From: Pyrinomonadaceae bacterium
GTDB lineage: Bacteria; Acidobacteriota; Blastocatellia; Pyrinomonadales; Pyrinomonadaceae
Direction: 5' to 3'
Assembly: GCA_019694395.1 (NCBI GenBank)
Contig: JAIBCC010000013.1
Span: forward strand, 62,001 to 126,000
Length of the DNA: 64,000 bases
Below are positions 53,592-61,399 of this stretch, in pieces (the first letter of the stretch is position 1; every line of letters starts with the position of its first letter). A program made the translations under genes and the position numbers. The notes under the pieces were generated by a model, which had not been told where the DNA came from, ran no database searches, and saw nothing but the letters and a program-made list of their open reading frames with translations.

Positions 53592-55751
53592 ATGAAAAAC
53601 TTTTTCTATCTAGTTTTGTGTCTTTCGGCATTTTCAATTTTAAGTTTTGCACAAACGCCTACCCCTACTCCGAAATCTGTCGAAAATGATGATGTGGTTA
53701 AAATTTCGACTAATTTGATTCAGGTAGATGTCACAGTAACGGATAAAAACGGTAAAATTGTGACGGATTTGAAGCCTGAAGATTTTGAGATTTTTGAAAA
53801 TAACGAAAAGCAAACGATTACCAATTTTTCGTTTGTAAATTCGGTAACCCAAAAAGTTTCTACACAAAAAATCAATAAAAATGAGGCTGCGATTCCGCTT
53901 ACGCCAGTTCAGATTCAACCGGGACAGGTTCGCCGAACTATAGCCTTGGTGGTTGATGATTTGGGATTATCAGCCGAAAGTATTCAAACAGTTAAAAGGG
54001 CTTTAAGAAAATTTGTTGATGAGCAAATGCAGCCGAATGATTTGGTAGCTGTAATTTTGACGGGTAAAGGAATCGGTGCGCTTTCGCAATTTACCTCAGA
54101 TAAAAATTTGCTTTATTCGGCAATAGATAAAATTCGCTGGAATCCGGTTGGACGCGGCGGAATTAGTGCATTTACGGCGGTTGAACCAACTTTGCAGGAA
54201 ATAATCGCCAATAATTCAGCGACTCCGCGAACTAATACTTCTCAAGCAACAAGTGATGCAATTCAAGCGGAAAAAGACCGCACGACCGCTTTTAATGAAC
54301 TGCGCGAGGACATTTTTGCAGTCGGAACGCTCGGAGCAATTAAATATGTGGTCAAAGGAATGGGCGAGCTTCCCGGCAGAAAATCAATTATGCTTTTTTC
54401 CGATGGATTTTCGATTTGCACCGATACCGATATGAAAAAAGGTGATGGACGTTGTGAGCAAATGCAGGCGGCTTTACAGCGTTTGACCGATCTTTGTAAT
54501 CGCGCGGCGGTGACGATCTATTCTCAGGACGCGCGAGGTTTGGCGTATGTGGGAATGGGCTCAGGGGACAATATTTCGCTGATTACTCAAAATATCAATC
54601 AATCTGTAATGGAGCGAACGGAAGAATTACGGGACAAACAACAGGGATTATCTTATTTAGCTAAGGAAACAGGCGGACGGGCAACTTTTGGCAGTAATGA
54701 TCTAAATTTAGGTTTGGAAAAAATGCTTGGCGATACTCAAGGCTATTACTTGATTGCCTACCAACCTGATTCGGATACTTTTGATGCTAAGACCAGCAAA
54801 TTTAATAAATTACTGGTCAAAGTTAAAAAAGATGGGTTAAATGTCCGCTATCGAAGCGGTTTTTTTGGAATTGCCGATTCGGAAATTCGCCGAAACACTG
54901 CGCAAAAAGAAACTCCCCTTCAGCAAATCTTAAAACCTCTGACTTCGCCTTTTACGGTCAATGAAATTAATTTAAAACTAAACACGGTTTTTGCCAAAGA
55001 CGATAAAAATACGCCATTTTTACATTCATTTTTGCATATTGACGCGAGAGATTTGCAGTTTACCGAAAAGCCGGACGGGACAAAAGAAGCGACTTTTGAC
55101 ATTCTGGCAATCAGTTACGGCGAGGACGGAAAAATTGTGGAACAGGTCGGGAAAAACTACACAATTACCGCCAAAAAAGGGCAATTTGAAAGCCTCTTGA
55201 ACGATGGTTTTGTTTACAATTTTGTCTTTCCCATCAAAAATTCCGGGGCGTATCAAATGCGTGTGGCTTTGCGCGACGCAGCAAATGCCAAAGTCGGTTC
55301 AGCAAGTCAGTTTATCGAAGTTCCTGATTTGAAAAAAGGCAATCTGACACTTTCGGGAATTGTGTTGGAAAGTCTAACCGAACCCCAATGGCGCGAAAGA
55401 AATTCGGCAACGAATCAATTAAATCTGATGCAGGATACTTCGCTCAGACGTTTCAAACGCGGAACGATTTTAAGTTATTCAACCGAAATTTATAACGCCA
55501 AGCTCGACCAATCAAACAAACCGAATTTACAGACACAAATCCGAATTTTCCGAGATGGTAAAATCGTTTTGAACGGAAAGCTAAATCCTTTTACGGCTGA
55601 TGGAAATAAACTTAACTTCGCGGGGGCATTGGGTTTAGGCAAAGAAATGCAGGTTGGCGATTACGTTTTGCAAATTGTGGTGATTGATAATTTGGCAAAA
55701 TCGAAACAAAAAATTGCGACGCAATGGGTGCAGTTTGAATTGATGGATTAA
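53592..55751 (+). CDS. VWFA-related (acidobacterial type) exported protein
   Basis: The 719-residue protein has a signal peptide (1-20), a short TPTPTPK linker, and the entry domain of this family: VVKISTNLIQVDVTVTDKNGK, then LKPEDFEIFENNEKQTITNFS. The VWA-like fold runs from about 117 to 400, with ALVVDDLGLSAESIQ in place of a canonical DxSxS metal site, GRKSIMLFSDGF and YLAKETGGRATFG. The remaining 300 residues are beta-rich. Such proteins are abundant in Acidobacteriota and have no established function; protein binding at the surface is likely. It is divergent from GH3 across dyad copy B, and ten bases separate it from the oxidoreductase gene. Confidence 0.85.
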   Translation: MKNFFYLVLCLSAFSILSFAQTPTPTPKSVENDDVVKISTNLIQVDVTVTDKNGKIVTDLKPEDFEIFENNEKQTITNFSFVNSVTQKVSTQKINKNEAAIPLTPVQIQPGQVRRTIALVVDDLGLSAESIQTVKRALRKFVDEQMQPNDLVAVILTGKGIGALSQFTSDKNLLYSAIDKIRWNPVGRGGISAFTAVEPTLQEIIANNSATPRTNTSQATSDAIQAEKDRTTAFNELREDIFAVGTLGAIKYVVKGMGELPGRKSIMLFSDGFSICTDTDMKKGDGRCEQMQAALQRLTDLCNRAAVTIYSQDARGLAYVGMGSGDNISLITQNINQSVMERTEELRDKQQGLSYLAKETGGRATFGSNDLNLGLEKMLGDTQGYYLIAYQPDSDTFDAKTSKFNKLLVKVKKDGLNVRYRSGFFGIADSEIRRNTAQKETPLQQILKPLTSPFTVNEINLKLNTVFAKDDKNTPFLHSFLHIDARDLQFTEKPDGTKEATFDILAISYGEDGKIVEQVGKNYTITAKKGQFESLLNDGFVYNFVFPIKNSGAYQMRVALRDAANAKVGSASQFIEVPDLKKGNLTLSGIVLESLTEPQWRERNSATNQLNLMQDTSLRRFKRGTILSYSTEIYNAKLDQSNKPNLQTQIRIFRDGKIVLNGKLNPFTADGNKLNFAGALGLGKEMQVGDYVLQIVVIDNLAKSKQKIATQWVQFELMD

Positions 55752-55761
55752 GAAAAAAGAT

Positions 55762-56775
55762 ATGATTAAAAAAGTTCGCTGGGGAATTTTAGGTGCTGCT
55801 AATATTGCAATAAAAAAAGTAATTCCGGCAATGCAAAATGGCGAAAATTGCGAGATTACGGCAATTGCTTCGCGTGATTTGGCAAAGGCAAAAAAGGCGG
55901 CAGAAACTTTACATATTCAAAAATTTTACGGCTCTTACGAAGAATTGCTAAACGACTCGGAAATTGATGCAATCTATAATCCCTTGCCAAATCATTTACA
56001 TCTGGAATGGTCAAAAAAAGCCGCCAAAGAGGGAAAACACGTTTTGTGTGAAAAACCGATTACCTTGAATGCTTATGAAGTTAGGGAACTTATCGCAATC
56101 AAAAACCAAACTGGCGTAAAAATTCAAGAGGCTTTTATGGTTCGGCATCACCCACAATGGCTGAAAGTTCGTGAATTAATTCAAACCGGAAAAATTGGCA
56201 AACTCCAAATCATTACAGGATTTTTCAGCTACAATCTGCCAAATCCAGAAAATGTTCGCAATCGGGTTGATTGGGGTGGTGGCTGTCTGCTCGACATCGG
56301 CGCGTATTGCATCAATCTTTCGCGTTTTGTATTGGAAACCGAGCCGAAACGGGTTTCGGGATTGATTGAAAGAGATGCTGAAACAGAAATTGATAAACTG
56401 ACTTCGGCAATGCTTGATTTTCCGAATGCACAAGCAACTTTTACCTGCGCTGCGCGATTGATGTCATTTCAAAGAATGCAGTTTTTTGGCGATAAAGGCA
56501 GACTTGACTTGCTGATTCCATTTAATTCTCCCGCTGACACGCCAACCCAAATCTATTATGATGACGGTTCGGATTTTTATCGTCGAAATCTGGAAACTAT
56601 TGAAATTGAGACAGTTGACCAATACACATTGCAGGGTGATGCGTTTTCGAGGGCAATTTTGAACGGAACCGAACAAGTAATCCCGTTGGAAGATTCTTTC
56701 AAAAATATGGCAGTGATTGATGCAGTTTTTCGCTCGGCGGAGACTGGAAATTGGGAAGTTCCTGAGCGGCTTTAA
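55762..56775 (+). CDS. Gfo/Idh/MocA-family NAD(P)-dependent oxidoreductase
   Basis: A 337-residue cytoplasmic enzyme. The N-terminal Rossmann domain starts WGILGAANIAIKKVIPAM (7-24), and the conserved CEKP loop with Lys98 is at 96-99. The second half has the open beta-sheet domain with GGGCLLDIGAYCIN, which carries the usual catalytic Asp-x-x-x-Tyr/His arrangement. Members such as D-xylose dehydrogenase (NADP-dependent) and glucose-fructose oxidoreductase share this layout. In this locus a sugar or sugar-lactone oxidoreductase, possibly xylose dehydrogenase, is plausible but not shown. It follows the VWFA gene in the same direction. Confidence 0.85.
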   Translation: MIKKVRWGILGAANIAIKKVIPAMQNGENCEITAIASRDLAKAKKAAETLHIQKFYGSYEELLNDSEIDAIYNPLPNHLHLEWSKKAAKEGKHVLCEKPITLNAYEVRELIAIKNQTGVKIQEAFMVRHHPQWLKVRELIQTGKIGKLQIITGFFSYNLPNPENVRNRVDWGGGCLLDIGAYCINLSRFVLETEPKRVSGLIERDAETEIDKLTSAMLDFPNAQATFTCAARLMSFQRMQFFGDKGRLDLLIPFNSPADTPTQIYYDDGSDFYRRNLETIEIETVDQYTLQGDAFSRAILNGTEQVIPLEDSFKNMAVIDAVFRSAETGNWEVPERL

Positions 56776-56787
56776 ATTTTTATCAAT

Positions 56788-57267
56788 TTAATTTGGTTTG
56801 ATCGGAATCCAAATCTCTTCTTCCGAATTTGGGTCGTTATTTTTGTATTTTTCACCCAAAATTTCAAAATGCGGGCGGTTATCCAAAACAAAATCAGAAT
56901 TTGGCAACCAGCTTCCGAAAATATGAATGAAGATGCCCGGATCGGTATTAAGACCTTTGTAATCAAAAACCGCGTAAAGCCCTGATTCTAATGTAAATGC
57001 CCCCACTTCTTCAGGGATGTTTTCAAATCCGGTAACCTCAACCGCCGCCCATTTTACGAATTCTTGTTGAAAATCTCCAAAACGCATCGGCTCATCGTAA
57101 ATTTGCAACGAAATCAATTCGGAATTGATTTTATTTAAGATTTCTTTTCGGCGAGGCATAAATGATTGCCAAAGCTGAAAGGTTTTATTATCAGCCAAGG
57201 ACATTTTCAGATGTTTTCCAATTAATTTTTTTTCAGAAATAAATTCAAATCTTGGGGTAGTTTGCAT
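56788..57267 (-). CDS. GyrI-like small-molecule-binding domain protein
   Basis: A 159-residue stand-alone domain: FEFISEKKLIGKHLKMSL at the start, WQSFMPRRKEI, VEVTGFENIPEEVGAFTLE and GLYAVFDYKGL in the middle, and the typical ending SEEEIWIPIKP. This is the GyrI/SOUL-like effector-binding fold also found at the C-terminus of AraC and MerR regulators. The ligand is unknown and there is no DNA-binding part. It starts four bases after the preceding minus-strand gene stops, so the two form a small operon. Confidence 0.8.
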   Translation of the reverse strand: MQTTPRFEFISEKKLIGKHLKMSLADNKTFQLWQSFMPRRKEILNKINSELISLQIYDEPMRFGDFQQEFVKWAAVEVTGFENIPEEVGAFTLESGLYAVFDYKGLNTDPGIFIHIFGSWLPNSDFVLDNRPHFEILGEKYKNNDPNSEEEIWIPIKPN

Positions 57268-57271
57268 TAAT

Positions 57272-57772
57272 TTATTTTGCCGAGAGCATTACAAAAGTTT
57301 TACCTTTATAGAACCGAACGCCTTTGTCATCCGCAGTCATCATCAACGGACGCGGGCGTTTCAATTCAGCATCTTCCGCCACCTTTACCGAAAGAATTTG
57401 TTTACTGCTCAAATCAAAAATGTTTAAAGCTTCTTTTGAAAAACCAAAACCGTATGCTCCTGTGTTTAATGATTTTCCGCCGATTTTAACAGGGAAATCA
57501 GTAATAAAAAAGCCTTCGTATTTTCCTTGAATTTCGGTTGAATAGCCCGAAGTATCAACCATTCCGACCACCACAAAACGGTCTTTTCCAAATTGGACAG
57601 CCGCAGAATTTCTCATTTGGGTCGGTGCGCTCTGTCCTGCGAAATAAAAACTCACGGGCACTACCCTTTTAAGTGCCTCATCATTTAAGATTTCGGGTTT
57701 GGTTTGGGCAAAAATTCCATTTACCGAAACAAAAATAAACAATAAAACTGTAAAATTTTTTATCAATGTCAT
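57272..57772 (-). CDS. Small exported protein of unknown function
   Basis: The ATG at 57772 is preferred over one at 57793 because AGGGAGAG precedes it and the signal peptide begins there (LIKNFTVLLFIFVSVNGIFAQ). The mature 145 residues are beta-rich (FYFAGQSAPTQMRNSAAVQF, VVGMVDTSGYSTEIQGKYEGFF, GFGFSKEALNIFDLSSK). No family is recognised. It is co-oriented with the GyrI-like gene and divergent from the GH3-GH5-GH20 operon. Confidence 0.6.
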   Translation of the reverse strand: MTLIKNFTVLLFIFVSVNGIFAQTKPEILNDEALKRVVPVSFYFAGQSAPTQMRNSAAVQFGKDRFVVVGMVDTSGYSTEIQGKYEGFFITDFPVKIGGKSLNTGAYGFGFSKEALNIFDLSSKQILSVKVAEDAELKRPRPLMMTADDKGVRFYKGKTFVMLSAK

Positions 57773-57824
57773 ATTTCTCTCCCTTTTTTCCAAATGGTCA
57801 AGTAAATAAAAAATCAGATTTTTC

Positions 57825-57853
57825 TTGAAGATTTTGGATTTTTCAAATAGAAT
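57825..57853 (+). promoter_or_regulatory. Probable promoter of the GH3-GH5-GH20 operon
   Basis: TTGAAG (57825-57830) and TAGAAT (57848-57853) are 17 bases apart and about 50 bases before the GH3 start. Confidence 0.5.
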
Positions 57854-57902
57854 ACTCGCACAAGTTGTTCAAATCTTTCAATAGGTAAAATAAGAAAATA
57901 AA

Positions 57903-60257
57903 ATGAAAATTCAAGCCCTGATTGTATCACTGGCTTTACTTTTTAGCCACTTTTGTCTGCCTCTGCAACAAAGTTTTGCTCAAGGTAATGCAGATCTAAC
58001 CGATAGTCAAGCCTTTTTTGAAAAAACTGTTCAACCTCCAAAATATAAAAATTATGAACCGCAAATCGAAGCGTTATTGAAAAAAATGACGGTCGAGGAA
58101 AAAGTTGGGCAAATGACCGAGCTTGAAATCGGTGTGGTGACAAATGGTTTTGGCAATAATGTTCAGATTGATCCGGCAAAGCTTGAAAAAGCAATTATCC
58201 AATACAAAGTCGGTTCGATTTTGAATGTTCCGGGGCACGCTTTGACAGTTGATAAATGGTGGGAAATCGTTGGTGCGATTCAGGCGGCTTCGGCTAAAAC
58301 CCGACTCAAAATTCCGAATATTTACGGGGTTGATTCAATTCACGGCGCAAATTATGTGCAAGGCGCAACGCTTTTCCCGCAGGAAATCGGAATGGCGGCA
58401 ACCTGGAATCCTTATCTAGTGCAAAAAAGTCAGGAAATTACGGCGATGGAAACACGGGCGGCGGCGCTTCCCTGGGCTTATTCGCCGAATCTCGATTTGG
58501 GGCGGCAACCGACTTGGGGAAGATATTGGGAAACCTACGGCGAAGACCCTTATTTAGCCACAGTTTTGGGAACGGCTTTTGTGCGCGGCTTGGAAGGAAC
58601 CAACGTAGCAGACGATAAACACGTTGCTTCCTGTCCAAAACACTATTTAGCCTACAGTTTTCCTTTTAGCGGACGTGACCGAACGAATGCAATTTTATCC
58701 GAAACTGAACTCCGCGAATATTATTTGCCGCCTTACGAAGCAGCTTTTAAAGCCGGTGCCAGAAGCGTCATGATAAATTCAGCGGCGATAAACGGAATTC
58801 CCGGACATATCAATAAACATTTAATTACTGATGTTTTGAAAGGCGAGCTTAAATTTGACGGATTTGTCGTTTCCGATTGGCAGGATATTCAAAAGCTCGT
58901 CACTCAATGGAAAGTTGCAAAGAACGAAAAAGAAGCGACGATGATCGCCATCAACGCCGGAATTGATATGAGTATGGTTCCGCAAACTTATACCTTCAGC
59001 GATAACCTGATCGCTCTCGTCAAAGAGAAAAAAGTTCCAATGACACGAATTGATGATGCGGTTCGCCGAATTTTACGGGTTAAATTCCAGCTTGGATTGT
59101 TTGAAAATCCAATGCCGAATCCGGCAGTTAAAAATAATTTCGGAAAACCCGAATATGCACAGGTCAGCCTCGAAGCGGCGCGTGAGTCTTTGGTTTTGTT
59201 GAAAAATGAAAACAGTATTTTGCCTTTAGCAAAAAACAAAAAAGTTCTGGTAACCGGACCGACGGCTGATTCTTTGATCTCGCTCAATAATGGTTGGACA
59301 TGGGTTTGGCAAGGTTCGGAAAAATCGCTTTATCCAAAGGATAAATTGACGATTCAGCAGGCAATCAAAGACAAACTCGGCGAAAAGAATTTTCAATTTG
59401 TGCAAGGAACGGAAATTACTTTACCTCCCGGAAAAACATCTTTTGAAGGAACTCCGGCGATGTTTGACCGCGAAGTTGATGTCAATAAAGCGGTTGATGC
59501 AGCTAAAAAATCTGATGTAGTGGTTTTGTGTCTCGGTGAAGGTTCATACGCCGAAACTCCGGGAAATATGGTTGATCTGACTCTTCCCGAAATTCAATTA
59601 AATTTTGCGGAAAAAATAATTGCGACCGGAAAACCTGTCGTTTTGGTAATGGCACAAGGTCGTCCGCGACTTATCAATCGAATTGCTGACAAGGTTTCGG
59701 GAATTCTACTGGCGATGAATCCCAGCGATATGGGCGGCGTGGCAATTGCCGATGTTCTCTTTGGTGACTACAATCCAAATGGTAAACTTCCCTTCACTTA
59801 TCCGCGTCATCCGCATAATTATTTGATGTATGACTACAGAACTTTTGAAGTTGAAGAAACGTCTTACGGAAACTCTGCCACCAATCCGCAATTTTATTTC
59901 GGTGATGGTTTAAGCTATACGACTTTTGCCTACAGCGATTTGAAATTATCTTCCAAATCAATTCCGGCAACAGGTGAAGTCACGGTTTCATTCAAAATCA
60001 CCAACACCGGAAAACGCGCCGGAAAAGAAACGGCAATTCTTTACCTTAGGGATGAAGTTGCTTCGATTGCGCCTCCCGGAAAACGTGTCAAACGATTTGC
60101 CAAAGTTTCGCTCATTCCCGGCGAAAGTAAAACCATAACTTTCAGACTTAACAAAAATGATTTATCGTTCATCGGCACAAACCACAAGCCAATTGTTGAA
60201 GCGGGAGATTTTACGGTCATGATTGGTAATTTGAAAGACACTTTTACAGTTAAATAA
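57903..60257 (+). CDS. GH3 beta-glucosidase, secreted
   Basis: A 784-residue enzyme with a signal peptide (about 1-27, ending LQQSFAQG). The N-domain shows LLKKMTVEEKVGQM (58-71), YGVDSIHGANYV (141-152), TYGEDPYL (211-218), KHYLAYSFP and the nucleophile Asp325 in GFVVSDWQDI. The C-domain and a fibronectin-III-like domain (VSFKITNTGKRAGKETA) follow. Unlike the 50.9 kb GH3 it has no PA14 insert. The family includes glucosidases that finish xyloglucan or cellulose oligosaccharides. It is the first gene of an operon with GH5, GH20 and a lactonase. Dyad copy F lies inside its signal-peptide codons. Confidence 0.93.
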   Translation: MKIQALIVSLALLFSHFCLPLQQSFAQGNADLTDSQAFFEKTVQPPKYKNYEPQIEALLKKMTVEEKVGQMTELEIGVVTNGFGNNVQIDPAKLEKAIIQYKVGSILNVPGHALTVDKWWEIVGAIQAASAKTRLKIPNIYGVDSIHGANYVQGATLFPQEIGMAATWNPYLVQKSQEITAMETRAAALPWAYSPNLDLGRQPTWGRYWETYGEDPYLATVLGTAFVRGLEGTNVADDKHVASCPKHYLAYSFPFSGRDRTNAILSETELREYYLPPYEAAFKAGARSVMINSAAINGIPGHINKHLITDVLKGELKFDGFVVSDWQDIQKLVTQWKVAKNEKEATMIAINAGIDMSMVPQTYTFSDNLIALVKEKKVPMTRIDDAVRRILRVKFQLGLFENPMPNPAVKNNFGKPEYAQVSLEAARESLVLLKNENSILPLAKNKKVLVTGPTADSLISLNNGWTWVWQGSEKSLYPKDKLTIQQAIKDKLGEKNFQFVQGTEITLPPGKTSFEGTPAMFDREVDVNKAVDAAKKSDVVVLCLGEGSYAETPGNMVDLTLPEIQLNFAEKIIATGKPVVLVMAQGRPRLINRIADKVSGILLAMNPSDMGGVAIADVLFGDYNPNGKLPFTYPRHPHNYLMYDYRTFEVEETSYGNSATNPQFYFGDGLSYTTFAYSDLKLSSKSIPATGEVTVSFKITNTGKRAGKETAILYLRDEVASIAPPGKRVKRFAKVSLIPGESKTITFRLNKNDLSFIGTNHKPIVEAGDFTVMIGNLKDTFTVK
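57949..57974 (+). promoter_or_regulatory. Bipartite dyad operator, copy F (inside GH3 5' coding region)
   Basis: ACTTTTG, 11 bases, AACAAAGT, a 15 of 15 match, located at codons 16-24 of the GH3 gene. It is the only copy in coding sequence. About 90 bases downstream of the predicted transcription start, it could act as a transcriptional roadblock. Confidence 0.6.
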
Positions 60258-60260
60258 AAA

Positions 60261-61394
60261 ATGAGAAAAATTTTCATCTTTTTAACTATTTTGTTAGCTT
60301 TGGGTAACAATAATGTTGCCCAAAGTGTTGCTCAACAACGAGCCGAACGAATGGGAACCGGTATGAATGTTTCCTATTTGGAAAACTGGTGGGGTGGCAC
60401 AAAGTCAAAACATTATTCAGATTTTGCCAAACCCGAAGAAGCCGCCAAACGCGAAAAAATGTTTGCGGAAATTGCCAAAGCAGGATTTAAAACTGTTCGG
60501 ATTCCGATCAATTTCAGTGCGTGGATGGAACTTAAACAACCTTATAATTGGGATAATCCAAATGGTTTGGAATTGGCGGATAATTTCGTCAAATGGGCAT
60601 TGGCAAATAACTTAAATGTAATTATTGATTTGCATCATCTGGAGTTTGACCGTTCAATCCCCGAAGCTGAAACTGCCGAAAGAATCGTCAATTTGTGGGT
60701 GAAAATTGCCGAACGATATAAAAATACAGACCCTGAAAAAGTATTCTTTGAAATCAGAAACGAGCCGCGAGACATTACCGCCGAAGGTTGGCGTTGGCAA
60801 GCTGAACAAATTATCAAATACATTCGGGAAATTGATAAAAAACATACGTTAATTGTTGGCTTTGAGGAATGGAATAGCCGCCAAACGATGATAAAGTCGA
60901 AACCTTTTGCCGATGACAACATAATTTACACTTTTCATTATTACGATCCATTTATTTTTACCCATCAAGGAGCAACCTGGGCAGGAAGTGGTTTAGTTGA
61001 ATTGCGAAATATTCCTTTTCCATATTCCTCGAAAGAAAAAATAAAAGTGCCGAAAACCGGCGGACCCTGGGTTGAAGGAATGGCGGCAAGTTATGAAAAA
61101 GATTCAAATTCCGAAAAAATATTTGCCGATTTGAAAGAGGCTAAAGATTGGTCAGTCAAAAATAAAGTGCCGATTTTTCTTGGAGAATTTGGCTCATATA
61201 ATCAATATTCAACGCTTGAAAGCCGTTGCCGACACGCCCAAGTTATTTATTCGGCATTGGGAAAACTAAAAATCCCCAACGCTTGGTGGGAATGGGATGG
61301 TGGGTTTAATATGTTTAAAAAAGAAACCCCCGAAATTGCCGATTGTATGCGAAAAGCCATTGATTCTTATGGTTTACCAGAGGCAAGCAATTAA
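60261..61394 (+). CDS. GH5 endo-glycanase (cellulase family), secreted
   Basis: A 377-residue enzyme with a signal peptide (about 1-20). The compact TIM barrel shows FKTVRIPINFSAWM (76-89), VIIDLHHLEFD (120-130), the acid/base Glu168 in FFEIRNEPR, YTFHYYDPF (223-231) and the nucleophile Glu309 in FLGEFGSYN. There is no carbohydrate-binding module. GH5 covers endo-glucanases, xyloglucanases and mannanases; the neighbouring alpha-xylosidase and glucosidases favour beta-1,4-glucan or xyloglucan. It starts three bases after the GH3 stop. Confidence 0.92.
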   Translation: MRKIFIFLTILLALGNNNVAQSVAQQRAERMGTGMNVSYLENWWGGTKSKHYSDFAKPEEAAKREKMFAEIAKAGFKTVRIPINFSAWMELKQPYNWDNPNGLELADNFVKWALANNLNVIIDLHHLEFDRSIPEAETAERIVNLWVKIAERYKNTDPEKVFFEIRNEPRDITAEGWRWQAEQIIKYIREIDKKHTLIVGFEEWNSRQTMIKSKPFADDNIIYTFHYYDPFIFTHQGATWAGSGLVELRNIPFPYSSKEKIKVPKTGGPWVEGMAASYEKDSNSEKIFADLKEAKDWSVKNKVPIFLGEFGSYNQYSTLESRCRHAQVIYSALGKLKIPNAWWEWDGGFNMFKKETPEIADCMRKAIDSYGLPEASN

Positions 61395-61399
61395 TTTTT

